A stretch of 64,000 nt of DNA, taken from positions 248,001 through 312,000 of the forward strand of contig CAVWMN010000010.1 of assembly GCA_963756115.1 (NCBI GenBank), read 5' to 3'. The stretch's first letter is position 1, and every line of letters begins with the position of its first letter. The DNA is from JTS-RE37 sp963756115. GTDB lineage: Bacteria > Bacteroidota > Bacteroidia > Flavobacteriales > Flavobacteriaceae. A program made the position numbers and the translations under genes. The notes under the pieces were generated by a model, which ran no database searches, was not told the DNA's origin, and was given only the letters and a program-made list of their open reading frames with translations. Below, piece by piece: positions 1-7,550 of the stretch.

Positions 1-990
1 GCCGGGTGGATACTGGAACTGGACAGGGGGGAAGGCATCCCCTGGAAGGGTAACTATTCCAGCTGGCTGGAGCAGAAGTCCAAAAGGCTGGCACAGGAAC
101 AAAAACAGGCCGGCAAACGGCAGAAAACCCTGGAACGCGAGTTGGAATGGGTGCGGCAGGGCGCCAGGGGGAGGCAGGCCAAACAAAAAGCAAGGCTTAA
201 TAACTACGATAAGCTCTTGAGTCAGGATCAAAAACAGCTCGATGAAAAGCTGGAAATATATATTCCCAATGGCCCCCGCCTGGGTACCAATGTCATCGAA
301 GCTGTTGGTGTCAGCAAAGCATATGGGGACAAGTTGTTGTACGAGGATCTGAATTTTAAACTCCCCCAAGCGGGGATCGTGGGTATCATCGGGCCCAATG
401 GTGCAGGAAAGACCACTATCTTCAGGATGATCATGCGGGAGGAAAGCCCGGACGGCGGGGAATTTAAAGTTGGGGATACCGTAAAAATTGCCTACGTGGA
501 TCAGAGCCACTCCAATATTGACGTAGATAAGACGATCTGGGAAAATTTCAGCGATAGCCAGGAGCTCGTCATGATGGGGGGGAGACAGGTAAATTCGCGC
601 GCCTATCTCAGCAGATTTAATTTCTCGGGAAGCGAGCAGAATAAAAAGGTGAGCATGCTGTCCGGAGGGGAGCGAAACCGTTTGCACCTGGCCATGACCC
701 TTAAGGAAGAGGGTAATGTGTTGCTTTTGGATGAGCCTACCAATGATTTAGATATCAACACCTTACGTGCCCTGGAAGAAGGACTTGAGAATTTTGCCGG
801 ATGCGCGGTGGTCATTTCCCACGACCGGTGGTTCCTGGATCGGATATGTACACATATCCTGGCATTCGAAGGGGATTCACAGGTTTATTTCTTCGAAGGC
901 TCCTATTCCGATTATGAGGAAAACAAGAAAAAACGCCTGGGAACGGAGACGATCCCTACCCGCTTAAAATACAAAAAACTGATCCGGTAA
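1..990 (+). CDS. ettA: Energy-dependent translational throttle protein EttA (ABC-F ATPase), C-terminal part
   Basis: The reading frame is open from base 1, so the gene starts upstream of the window; 329 residues of about 555-565 are visible. The visible part begins at the end of ABC domain 1 (ILELDRGEG, then the YSSWLEQK segment), followed by the charged inter-domain linker with LERELEWVRQGARGRQAK, which is characteristic of EttA among ABC-F proteins. ABC domain 2 follows with Walker A GPNGAGKTT (about bases 391-417), signature LSGGERNR, Walker B VLLLDEPTNDLD and the H-switch ISHDRWFLD. ABC-F proteins have no membrane domain; EttA binds the ribosomal E site and gates the first elongation step according to ATP/ADP level (family knowledge). 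A TTG at 142 is an internal codon, not the start. The gene ends 5 bp before the convergent stop of the next gene. Confidence 0.93.
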   Translation, partial: AGWILELDRGEGIPWKGNYSSWLEQKSKRLAQEQKQAGKRQKTLERELEWVRQGARGRQAKQKARLNNYDKLLSQDQKQLDEKLEIYIPNGPRLGTNVIEAVGVSKAYGDKLLYEDLNFKLPQAGIVGIIGPNGAGKTTIFRMIMREESPDGGEFKVGDTVKIAYVDQSHSNIDVDKTIWENFSDSQELVMMGGRQVNSRAYLSRFNFSGSEQNKKVSMLSGGERNRLHLAMTLKEEGNVLLLDEPTNDLDINTLRALEEGLENFAGCAVVISHDRWFLDRICTHILAFEGDSQVYFFEGSYSDYEENKKKRLGTETIPTRLKYKKLIR

Positions 991-995
991 AATAG

Positions 996-1790
996 TTACT
1001 GTTCCGCATTGGGGTACCATTCGAGTTGGATCACCCGGATACTGTCATTGCCATCCTCCACAAGGGAGGCGAATTCATCCACATCGCTCATGTCCGGTTT
1101 GCCACGGTAGTGGTAGGGATATACCGTAACAGGCTGGAATTCGAGCACAGCATCTGCTGCGCTTTGAACCGTCATGGTATAGGGGAGGTTCATGCACACA
1201 AACGCTTTGTCAATGTTTTTCAGAGCCCGCATTTCCGGGATGTCTTCTGTATCACCTGAAAAATAGATTCGTTCATTGTCCTTTTCCAATACATAGCCGT
1301 TACCCCGACCCTTGGTATGGAATTGGAGTGCTTCTGCACGAAGGTTATACATGGGGATCGCTTCCACGGTTATTCCGTAACGCTCCTTGCTGTCCCCATT
1401 GTCCAGGACATCGATTTGCGGCGAAAAGGCAGCCGGCATCTTGTCGGCTACAGCCTGGGGAACCATGATTTTGGCATCCCTGGTATCCAGTTCCTGCAGG
1501 GTTTCCAGACTGAAATGGTCCCCGTGGATGTCAGTGATAAGAATCAGGTCCGGCTGCTGTTGTCCTTCAAAGGCCTTTGCACCCCCTACCGGATCAATAT
1601 AGATGGTTGTCTCTCCCCATTCAAGCACGGCCGTTGCATGTTCAATGGGGATGATCATAACCTTATCCGCGGTATTTTCAGTCTTTTCTGGGGTTTCTGC
1701 TATTTTGGTTTCCGCCGAATTTTTGGAATTTTCCCTGCAACTCAACAGGCAGACAGTACAACAGATACAAGTAAACAGGATCTTTTTCAT
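996..1790 (-). CDS. MBL-fold metallo-hydrolase, lipoprotein (UlaG/COG2220-like)
   Basis: 264 residues. The ATG at 1790 is chosen because it gives a clean lipoprotein signal peptide (MKKILFTCICC, lipobox LLSC); an upstream in-frame start at 1841 would put 17 extra residues before it. A Ser/Glu/Lys-rich spacer leads into a metallo-beta-lactamase fold: TAVLEWGETTIYIDPVGG near the start, TDIHGDHF as the metal-binding loop, and YFSGDTED further on. The first His of the usual HxHxDH is Asp here, which is common in this COG2220 branch. It probably acts in the periplasm, anchored to a membrane; the substrate is unknown. Its 3' end faces ettA with 5 bp between stops. A TAACTTTA box, one base off TAnnTTTG, lies upstream near 1864. 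Confidence 0.8.
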   Translation of the reverse strand: MKKILFTCICCTVCLLSCRENSKNSAETKIAETPEKTENTADKVMIIPIEHATAVLEWGETTIYIDPVGGAKAFEGQQQPDLILITDIHGDHFSLETLQELDTRDAKIMVPQAVADKMPAAFSPQIDVLDNGDSKERYGITVEAIPMYNLRAEALQFHTKGRGNGYVLEKDNERIYFSGDTEDIPEMRALKNIDKAFVCMNLPYTMTVQSAADAVLEFQPVTVYPYHYRGKPDMSDVDEFASLVEDGNDSIRVIQLEWYPNAEQ

Positions 1791-2001
1791 CGTATTAAGG
1801 AATATGTTATATTTACAGCTATAGGGCAGTAGCCGGCACACACGTTAATCGGTAACACCTAAAGTTACGTATTGCATCGATGATCTTTATCCTATTACCG
1901 ATTTTTTTGATCCAAATAATCTAAAAGATTGGATAAACCGTATATAGACTGATGCAAACAAACACATAAACTAAAACTTGAAAAAGTAAACTAATTGAAT
2001 T

Positions 2002-2889
2002 ATGACTGAAACAAAAAGTAACAATGGATTGAAGGTTATAGCCGGATTGTTGGCTGTGGTGCTTTTAGGTACCATAATCTACACCGTAAGCCTTTATCAG
2101 GACAAGAAAAAGACCACCAATATGCTTACCCAGGAAAAGGAGTTGGTTGTGGAGGATCTTAACAGCCTGAAATCTGAATATGACAAAGCTATCCTGGAAA
2201 GCAATGCAACAAACGAGGAATTGGTGGCCGCACGGGACAATATCGCGAAGTATATTGATTCTGTAAAAACCATGAAAGCTGATCTTGGAACCCTGAGGAG
2301 ATACAGGAACCAGGTAGATATTCTTAAAAAGGAAAGAGAGCAGCTATTGGCTACTGTTGATTCATTGACCACCTCAAATACAATGATCGCCATGCAGCGC
2401 GACAGTACTTTTGTTGAACTGGAGAAACAAACTGTTTTTAATGATTCCCTGGTTGTACAAAATACACAATTGGCGGATGCCGTAGAGCGGGGTTCTGCCC
2501 TTAACTTGTCCAAGTTTACTGTAGATGCAGTAAAGGAGCGTTCCAGTGGCAAACTGGTTTCTACTTCAAGGGCCCGGTCAACAGACCAGTTTAAAATATG
2601 CTTTACCGTGGCAGACAATGTCATAGCAGAAGCCGGAGACCGGGAATTTCTGATCGAAGTTTTGGATCCGCAGGGGAATATCCTTGGGGGCGGGACTTCC
2701 AAAACCAGTGAAGAAGGTGCTTCTGTCAGCTACAGCAAAGGGACTAATTTCTATTATGAGAACAAAAACCTGGACGTTTGCGATTATATCAATAAGCCTG
2801 ATGGGGATTTCCAGAAAGGGAATTACATGGTAAACGTTTATGACGACAAATTAAAGCTGTTGGGTACATCTAAATTTGTACTGAAATAG
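2002..2889 (+). CDS. Membrane-anchored coiled-coil protein of unknown function
   Basis: 295 residues. A short cytoplasmic N-terminus precedes one hydrophobic segment (about residues 11-31, IAGLLAVVLLGTIIYTVSLY). A long heptad-rich coiled coil rich in Glu, Lys, Leu and Asn runs to about residue 165. A beta-rich C-terminal domain of about 125 residues contains FKICFTVADN, EFLIEVLDPQGN and GNYMVNVYDD. I do not recognise a named domain; similar proteins are widespread in Flavobacteriaceae as hypothetical proteins and are sometimes mislabelled as chromosome partitioning proteins because of the coiled coil. The topology suggests a periplasmic coiled-coil stalk with a small globular head. It stands alone between two convergently oriented genes and is followed by a strong terminator. 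Confidence 0.8.
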   Translation: MTETKSNNGLKVIAGLLAVVLLGTIIYTVSLYQDKKKTTNMLTQEKELVVEDLNSLKSEYDKAILESNATNEELVAARDNIAKYIDSVKTMKADLGTLRRYRNQVDILKKEREQLLATVDSLTTSNTMIAMQRDSTFVELEKQTVFNDSLVVQNTQLADAVERGSALNLSKFTVDAVKERSSGKLVSTSRARSTDQFKICFTVADNVIAEAGDREFLIEVLDPQGNILGGGTSKTSEEGASVSYSKGTNFYYENKNLDVCDYINKPDGDFQKGNYMVNVYDDKLKLLGTSKFVLK

Positions 2890-2915
2890 GCTCAGGGAAA
2901 CACTATCCATTTGCA

Positions 2916-2950
2916 AAAAGGGGACTTCTTAAACGTGTCCCCTTTTTTTA
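2916..2950 (+). terminator. Rho-independent terminator after the coiled-coil gene
   Basis: A 10-bp perfect stem AAAAGGGGAC / GTCCCCTTTT (2916-2925 and 2937-2946) with an 11-nt loop, running straight into a T tract. It ends the transcript of the 2002-2889 gene. Confidence 0.88.
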
Positions 2951-3003
2951 TAGCCTGGCTGTTCCTTTCTAAATTGAAAACCCCTGTAGGTACGTGTACC
3001 TTT

Positions 3004-4401
3004 TTACTGCAGGCCTCCTACCATATCACCCGGTTTCACCCAGGCATCGTATTCCTCTGCCGTAACATACCCAAGTTTAATAGCCTCCTCTTTTAAGGTA
3101 GTCCCGTTCTTATGGGCGGTGTTTGCGATCTCCGCAGCTTTGTAATAGCCAATTTTAGTATTCAGTGCCGTTACCAGCATCAGGGAATTATTGAGTAATT
3201 TTTGGATCACTGCTTCATTGGGTTCAATGCCAGTCGCACAATTCACTTCGAAACTTACACAGGCATCCCCAAGGAGCTGGGCAGATTGTAAAATATTGGC
3301 CGCCATGACCGGCTTAAAGACATTGAGTTCGTAATGGCCCTGGGCACCGCTGATGCTCATTGCAACATCATTTCCCATTACCTGTGCGCATACCATGGTC
3401 AATGCTTCACATTGGGTAGGGTTTACTTTCCCGGGCATAATGGAACTGCCGGGCTCATTGGCCGGAATAATGATCTCCCCGATACCGGAACGTGGGCCGG
3501 AAGCCATCATACGGATATCATTGGCAATTTTATTCAGGGAAACTGCCAATTGTTTTAGTGCGCCATGACTCTCTACCAGGGCATCGTGTGCCGCCAGTGC
3601 CTCGAATTTGTTGTCAGCCGTCCGAAAAGGCAAGCCGGTGAATTCCGCTATGTATTTGGCCACCAGTACGTCGTATCCCTTAGGTGTATTCAGGCCGGTA
3701 CCTACAGCTGTTCCTCCCAATGCCACTTCACTCAGGTGGTCCAGCGTATTCCTCAAGGCCTTCAGGCCATGGTCTAACTGGGATACATAACCCGAAAATT
3801 CCTGCCCCAGTGTGAGGGGTGTGGCATCCATTAAGTGTGTCCGTCCAATTTTAACCACCTCGCAGAATTCTTTGGCTTTGGAATGCAGGGTGTCCCGTAA
3901 CCGGGTAACCCCCGGGATCGTATTTTCCACGATCTTTTTATAAGCGGCTATGTGCATCCCGGTTGGAAAGGTATCGTTGGAGGACTGGGATTTATTGACG
4001 TCGTCATTGGGCTGGATAACCTTATCGCCTTCCCCGATCGTCTTGCCAGCCAGCTCCTGAGCGCGGTTAGCGATGACTTCATTCACGTTCATGTTGCTCT
4101 GGGTCCCGGAACCGGTCTGCCAGATAACCAGCGGAAATTGATCGTCTAGCTTCCCCTCCAGTATTTCATCACAAACCCGGGCGATCAGGTCACGTTTTTC
4201 CCCGGAGAGGACCCCCAGTTCATGGTTGGTATAGGCAGCAGCTTTTTTAAGGTATGCAAACCCATATATTATATCCAGGGGCATGGAACCTTCCGGCCCG
4301 ATTTTGAAATTATTGCGGGATCGTTCCGTTTGCGCCCCCCAATATTTGTCTGAGGGGACTTTAACGTCCCCCATGGTGTCTTTTTCTATTCTAAAACTCA
4401 T
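3004..4401 (-). CDS. fumC: Class II fumarate hydratase (fumarase C)
   Basis: 465 residues, the normal length for FumC. It catalyses reversible hydration of fumarate to L-malate in the TCA cycle, as a cytoplasmic homotetramer that needs no iron. Motifs: KYWGAQTERSRNNF at the N-terminus, SGTQSNMNVNEV, the B-site/active-site region GRTHLMDATPLTLGQEFSGY, and the superfamily signature GSSIMPGKVNPTQCE with its catalytic serine loop. Close homologues with other substrates (aspartase, argininosuccinate lyase) lack this set; the SSNDTFPTGMH and TALNTKIGY segments fit fumarase. It is convergent with the preceding coiled-coil gene. A TACCTTTG -7 box lies 24 bp upstream of the start. Confidence 0.95.
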   Translation of the reverse strand: MSFRIEKDTMGDVKVPSDKYWGAQTERSRNNFKIGPEGSMPLDIIYGFAYLKKAAAYTNHELGVLSGEKRDLIARVCDEILEGKLDDQFPLVIWQTGSGTQSNMNVNEVIANRAQELAGKTIGEGDKVIQPNDDVNKSQSSNDTFPTGMHIAAYKKIVENTIPGVTRLRDTLHSKAKEFCEVVKIGRTHLMDATPLTLGQEFSGYVSQLDHGLKALRNTLDHLSEVALGGTAVGTGLNTPKGYDVLVAKYIAEFTGLPFRTADNKFEALAAHDALVESHGALKQLAVSLNKIANDIRMMASGPRSGIGEIIIPANEPGSSIMPGKVNPTQCEALTMVCAQVMGNDVAMSISGAQGHYELNVFKPVMAANILQSAQLLGDACVSFEVNCATGIEPNEAVIQKLLNNSLMLVTALNTKIGYYKAAEIANTAHKNGTTLKEEAIKLGYVTAEEYDAWVKPGDMVGGLQ

Positions 4402-4424
4402 AATGGCGATTCGATTAGTTCTTA

Positions 4425-4432
4425 CAAAGGTA
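4425..4432 (-). promoter_or_regulatory. Bacteroidota -7 box for fumC
   Basis: Read on the minus strand this is TACCTTTG, a perfect match to TAnnTTTG, ending 24 nt before the fumC ATG. I see no convincing TTG box 19-21 nt further upstream, so only the -7 element is claimed. Confidence 0.5.
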
Positions 4433-4557
4433 AAGGATTGGCACCTTATTTCCCGGGACCTGACCTGGAAATTGGATCCTTTCAGCCGCTTGACGGAAGA
4501 TGTTCCGGAGTGGAGGAGGGTTGCCGGCTGTAGTCCGTATCAGGTAGGTTAATTTTA

Positions 4558-4589
4558 TTTTGCAGGTTACCCATTTCAAACTATCTTTG
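4558..4589 (+). promoter_or_regulatory. Complete Bacteroidota sigma-A type promoter (TTTTG-N19-TATCTTTG)
   Basis: TTTTG at 4558-4562 and TATCTTTG at 4582-4589 are separated by 19 nt, matching TTTG-N19/21-TAnnTTTG. The ATG of the small membrane protein follows 18 nt after the -7 box, so the mRNA leader would be very short. This is the clearest two-box promoter seen and supports the assignment to Bacteroidota. Confidence 0.75.
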
Positions 4590-4607
4590 TATGGTAAATA
4601 CACGTGT

Positions 4608-4781
4608 ATGTTCGAATTTGACCAGTATTTAGGATTTTTGGCGTTTTTAACCATTCTCACCATCGGATTCTGGCTGATGATGTTCCTGTTGATGTTTATC
4701 GTACCCTACTGGTTGGGGGGCAACCTCATAGAACTCTGGAAAGAAAGGCGTGAGGCCAAAAAAGCCAAGCGTAATTTATAA
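4608..4781 (+). CDS. Small membrane protein (57 aa)
   Basis: MFEFDQYLGFLAFLTILTI starts a 57-residue protein with one long or two short hydrophobic segments (about residues 8-36) and a strongly basic C-terminal tail (LWKERREAKKAKRNL). The start at 4608 is chosen because the promoter -7 box is at 4582-4589, which rules out the in-frame start at 4560. A strong terminator follows 10 bp after the stop, so this is a compact single-gene transcript. No domain is recognised. The basic tail is probably cytoplasmic by the positive-inside rule. Confidence 0.72.
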   Translation: MFEFDQYLGFLAFLTILTIGFWLMMFLLMFIVPYWLGGNLIELWKERREAKKAKRNL

Positions 4782-4791
4782 TAAAAAATAA

Positions 4792-4813
4792 AAGAAGCCG
4801 GGAGGCTTCTTTA
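4792..4813. terminator. Bidirectional terminator between two convergent genes
   Basis: Stem AAGAAGCC / GGCTTCTT (4792-4799 and 4804-4811) with a GGGA loop. On the plus strand it ends the small membrane protein gene. On the minus strand it is followed by a TTTTATTTTTTATT tract and ends the secreted protein gene, whose stop codon overlaps the stem. Confidence 0.82.
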
Positions 4814-5401
4814 TTCATTTAGTGGGCCCTGGCCTGTATCGCTATTACCTGATTGAAACCCTTTCGATGTTTGAATTCCGGGTGTCATTCCTAAACCGGA
4901 GCCCGGCGTAATTCCGGGATCAGCTACCCGATTTATCCTTCTTCTTCTTCTTCTTCTTCTCTCCTTTTCCTTCTTATTTTTCTTAAAACCGTTTTTTTGC
5001 AGCTCCACAAAGGCATTGTATTTTTCTTCCGGCAATCCGGCCTTTAATTCAGCTTCCTGGTTGGTCCGGATCTTTTCCAGCCCTTCACGGGTCTGATCGG
5101 CATCGAGTTTGAGCAACTGCAATTCAATGTGCTGTTGGATGTATTTTGTCAAAATGGTCGATACCACGGCCTGCTCAAAATCATTGAGTTCGAGCGCTTC
5201 CGTGAGCTGTGGCATTTCATTATCCACGATCTGCTCAGCGGTAAGGGGCTCTGCTTTTTTCTCCGGTTCATCCGCGCGGGGAACAGCGCTTCTTTGCCTG
5301 CCATAGTACCTGTTACCGTAACCGTATTGTGCTTCCGCCATGGGGGCACAAAACAGCAGTACTAACAACAGCAGGCAACTGTGTTTCTTTTTTATCATCA
5401 T
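4811..5401 (-). CDS. Secreted protein with poly-arginine stretch, function unknown
   Basis: 196 residues. The signal peptide is MMIKKKHSCLLLLVLLF ending near AEAQ; either of two adjacent ATGs (5401 or 5398) may be used. The mature part has a Tyr/Gly-rich N-terminus, a helical domain of about 80 residues (LTAEQIVDNEMPQLTEALEL, LNDFEQAVVSTIL, KYNAFVELQKNGFK), a very basic segment with eight consecutive arginines after KKEKE, and a Gly/Pro/Thr-rich tail. The helical part resembles small periplasmic helical proteins of flavobacteria, but I cannot name a family. The arginine run is encoded by a pure AGA repeat and so could change length by slippage. The gene is monocistronic, flanked by prfB upstream and a bidirectional terminator downstream. 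Confidence 0.72.
   Translation of the reverse strand: MMIKKKHSCLLLLVLLFCAPMAEAQYGYGNRYYGRQRSAVPRADEPEKKAEPLTAEQIVDNEMPQLTEALELNDFEQAVVSTILTKYIQQHIELQLLKLDADQTREGLEKIRTNQEAELKAGLPEEKYNAFVELQKNGFKKNKKEKERRRRRRRRINRVADPGITPGSGLGMTPGIQTSKGFQSGNSDTGQGPLNE
4938..4960. repeat. Trinucleotide microsatellite (CTT)7
   Basis: Seven uninterrupted CTT units plus CT on the plus strand, read as AGA arginine codons in the overlapping minus-strand secreted protein. Gain or loss of units keeps the frame and changes only the length of the arginine run. Confidence 0.85.
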
Positions 5402-5489
5402 TTCAGAATTTCATAATGGCTTCAGTAAGCGTTCAAAAAAGTATGCCTGCAAATTTAAACATTCCTGTCCAATCCGGTGGCGGTCCTTT

Positions 5490-6588
5490 TCAGGCTTCTT
5501 TTTTTTGCCCGGTCATCATCAGGAAGGCTTTCAGGAACGGATCGATCGCCCCGTCCATCACCGCATCCACATTGCCGGTTTCCTCCCCCGTTCGCACATC
5601 TTTCACCAGTTTATAGGGATGCATCACATAATTACGGATCTGGGATCCCCATTCGATCTTCATTTTCGAGGATTCGATCTCGTTGCGGGCTTCCTGTTTT
5701 TTGCGCAGTTCTATTTCAAAAAGCTGCGATTTCAGCATTTTCATGGCCGTTGCCCGGTTTTCATGTTGGGACCGGGAGTCTGAGCATGAAATATGGATCC
5801 CGGTTGGTTTATGCACCAGCTGTACTTTGGTTTCCACCTTATTGACATTCTGACCCCCCGCACCACTTGATCGGGCCGTGGTAATCTCCACATCCGCTGG
5901 GTTTACCTCAATTTCTATGCTGTCATCGACAAGGGGATATACGTAAACGGAAACAAAGGAAGTATGCCTCTTGGCATTACTGTCGAACGGGGAGATGCGC
6001 ACCAGCCTGTGCACACCATTTTCCCCTTTCAGCCATCCAAAAGCATATTCCCCGTCAATTTCCAGGGTTACCGTTTTTATACCTGCAACATCGCCTTCCT
6101 GGTAGTTCAGTTCCTTTACCTTGTAACCATTCTTCTCGCTCCACATCATATACATGCGCATCAACATGGCAGCCCAGTCGCAACTCTCCGTCCCTCCTGC
6201 GCCTGCAGTAATCTGCAGCACGGCTGGCATCTCGTCCCCTTCTTCCGAAAGCATATTCCGGAATTCCAATTTTTCGATGGCATCCAGCGCTTTGCCATAA
6301 ATGGTTTCTACTTCCGCCATGGGAACTTCGCCCAGTTCCAGGAATTCCAGCAGTACTTCGAGGTCACCGATATGCGACCGGGCTTCCTCAAACTCAGCTA
6401 CCCAGTTCTTTTTAAACTGAATCTGCTTCATTTGTTCCCTTGCTTCCTGGGGGTTATCCCAGAATCCGGGTTCCAGGGTTTTTTCCTCCTCGTTCTCTAT
6501 TTCGATGCGTTTGGCATCTATGTCAAAGATACCTCCTCAGCGCTCCAAGGCGCTCCATCAGGCCTTTCTGATGGTCTGTTGTTACCAT
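5490..6588 (-). CDS. prfB: Peptide chain release factor 2 with programmed +1 frameshift
   Basis: RF2 releases the completed peptide at UGA and UAA codons. The gene is complement(join(5490..6524, 6526..6588)). Translation starts at ATG 6588, runs 21 codons ending RRYL, meets an in-frame TGA at 6525-6523, and shifts +1 to continue DIDAKRIEIENEEE. The joined product is 365 residues, the standard RF2 length. The downstream frame has the RF2 tripeptide SPF in RISPFDSNAKR and the peptidyl-transferase motif GGQ in SSGAGGQNVNK. An internal ATG at 6431 would give a 313-residue product without the N-terminal domain and is rejected as the main start. The leading segment LGALRRYL matches other Bacteroidota RF2 leaders. 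Confidence 0.96.
6523..6537 (-). promoter_or_regulatory. RF2 autoregulatory +1 frameshift site
   Basis: On the minus strand the sequence is AGGAGG TAT CTT TGA C: an internal Shine-Dalgarno (6537-6532), a 3-nt spacer, the slippery codon CTT (6528-6526) and the stop TGA (6525-6523). This is the classical prfB arrangement, in which low RF2 slows termination at UGA and allows the shift, giving feedback control. The strong SD stands out because most starts in this window have little SD. Confidence 0.95.
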
Positions 6589-6605
6589 ATACTATCAATT
6601 TTGCC

Positions 6606-6613
6606 CAAAAATA
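6606..6613 (-). promoter_or_regulatory. -7 box for prfB
   Basis: TATTTTTG on the minus strand fits TAnnTTTG and ends 17 nt before the prfB ATG at 6588. This supports the full-length start. No -33 box with proper spacing was found. Confidence 0.45.
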
Positions 6614-6659
6614 CCACACTTTTTAAAGTTAACATAACAATTTCACATAACATGTGGGC

Positions 6660-7514
6660 TTATTGCTGTTGTGCGGAAACCTGGACGGTATGCCGGGTTT
6701 CATTGTTCCCGCGGCCATATACCACGCCTTTCAGCGGGGAGCAGTCTGTATAGTCTTTCCCGTGCGCAACTTTAATATGGTTGCTGCTGGCAAGAAGGTC
6801 GTTGGTGGGGTCAAATCCAATCCAACCTATGCCGGGCACAAAAGCTTCCGCCCACGCATGCATTTGTGAGTCCCCGAAATATCCGTTTCCCTGATGCAGG
6901 TAGCCTGATACATACCGGGCCGGGATCCCGTTTTTACGGGCAATCGCACAAAATAAATGTGTAAAATCCTGGCAAACCCCCTGCCGTTTTTGAATTACTT
7001 CTTCCAGGTCGGTATGGACATCCGTGACGCCGGTCTTAAAGCGGATATATTCATAGGTCCAGTTGTTCATGGCCCGGAGGTTATCAAAAAGGTTGACCTC
7101 TTTCTGAAAGGTATAATATTCGGCATGGTTTTCCGGGATACTGGTATACCTGGTGGATCGTAAAAATGGTTCATGGTCTGCCTTGAACCCCATGTCGTTG
7201 ATCTTACTGTATTCCCGGGAGATATCTTCAACCGGATCAAAATCAAAGGGATTGACTTCATGCTTGATCAGTTTGAAGGAAGCTTCAAAGGATATGGATT
7301 TAAATCGGGTCCTTGGATGTACCCGGATAGTGCGGAAGCCCAACCCGTTAATTGAATATTCATTAGGGGCATGCATCGAGTTTGAAAATTCAATGGATAC
7401 ATGGGATTGGCTGTCGTTCTGTTCGGGGATGATCAAAAATTGCCAATAGGCCTCCCGGACCCAGTCGTCATATTCATTCTCTGCCGCATAGGCAATGGTA
7501 TATTCTAATGACAT
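6660..7514 (-). CDS. Transglutaminase-like cysteine protease-fold protein
   Basis: 284 residues from ATG 7514 (MSLEYTIAYAAENEY); a frame extension to 7544 adds ten residues of no clear use. The N-terminal beta domain of bacterial transglutaminase-like proteins comes first (about 1-130). The papain-like core follows, with catalytic Cys in GVCQDFTHLFCAIAR, His in MHAWAEAFVPG and Asp in GFDPTND, an intact triad. No signal peptide, so it is probably cytoplasmic. It is the last gene of a three-gene minus-strand operon after the ATP-grasp and alpha-E genes; such trios are predicted to make or cleave peptide-like products (comparative genomics, product unknown). An isopeptide or amide hydrolase role is as likely as cross-linking. 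Confidence 0.88.
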   Translation of the reverse strand: MSLEYTIAYAAENEYDDWVREAYWQFLIIPEQNDSQSHVSIEFSNSMHAPNEYSINGLGFRTIRVHPRTRFKSISFEASFKLIKHEVNPFDFDPVEDISREYSKINDMGFKADHEPFLRSTRYTSIPENHAEYYTFQKEVNLFDNLRAMNNWTYEYIRFKTGVTDVHTDLEEVIQKRQGVCQDFTHLFCAIARKNGIPARYVSGYLHQGNGYFGDSQMHAWAEAFVPGIGWIGFDPTNDLLASSNHIKVAHGKDYTDCSPLKGVVYGRGNNETRHTVQVSAQQQ

Positions 7515-7550
7515 AGCTTTAAATGGATGAAAGGTGCCGTACACACCTGA

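Noticed and set aside
4415..4663. Minus-strand open frame between fumC and the small membrane protein
   Set aside because: It runs across the two-box promoter and the fumC -7 box and has no coding features.
6523..6525. TGA in prfB read as a nonsense mutation
   Set aside because: It is part of the programmed +1 frameshift site with internal SD and CTT slippery codon; the joined length is normal.
5964..6626. Plus-strand open frame of about 220 residues overlapping prfB
   Set aside because: It is antisense to prfB, which has intact RF2 motifs and a proper frameshift site; no recognisable protein.
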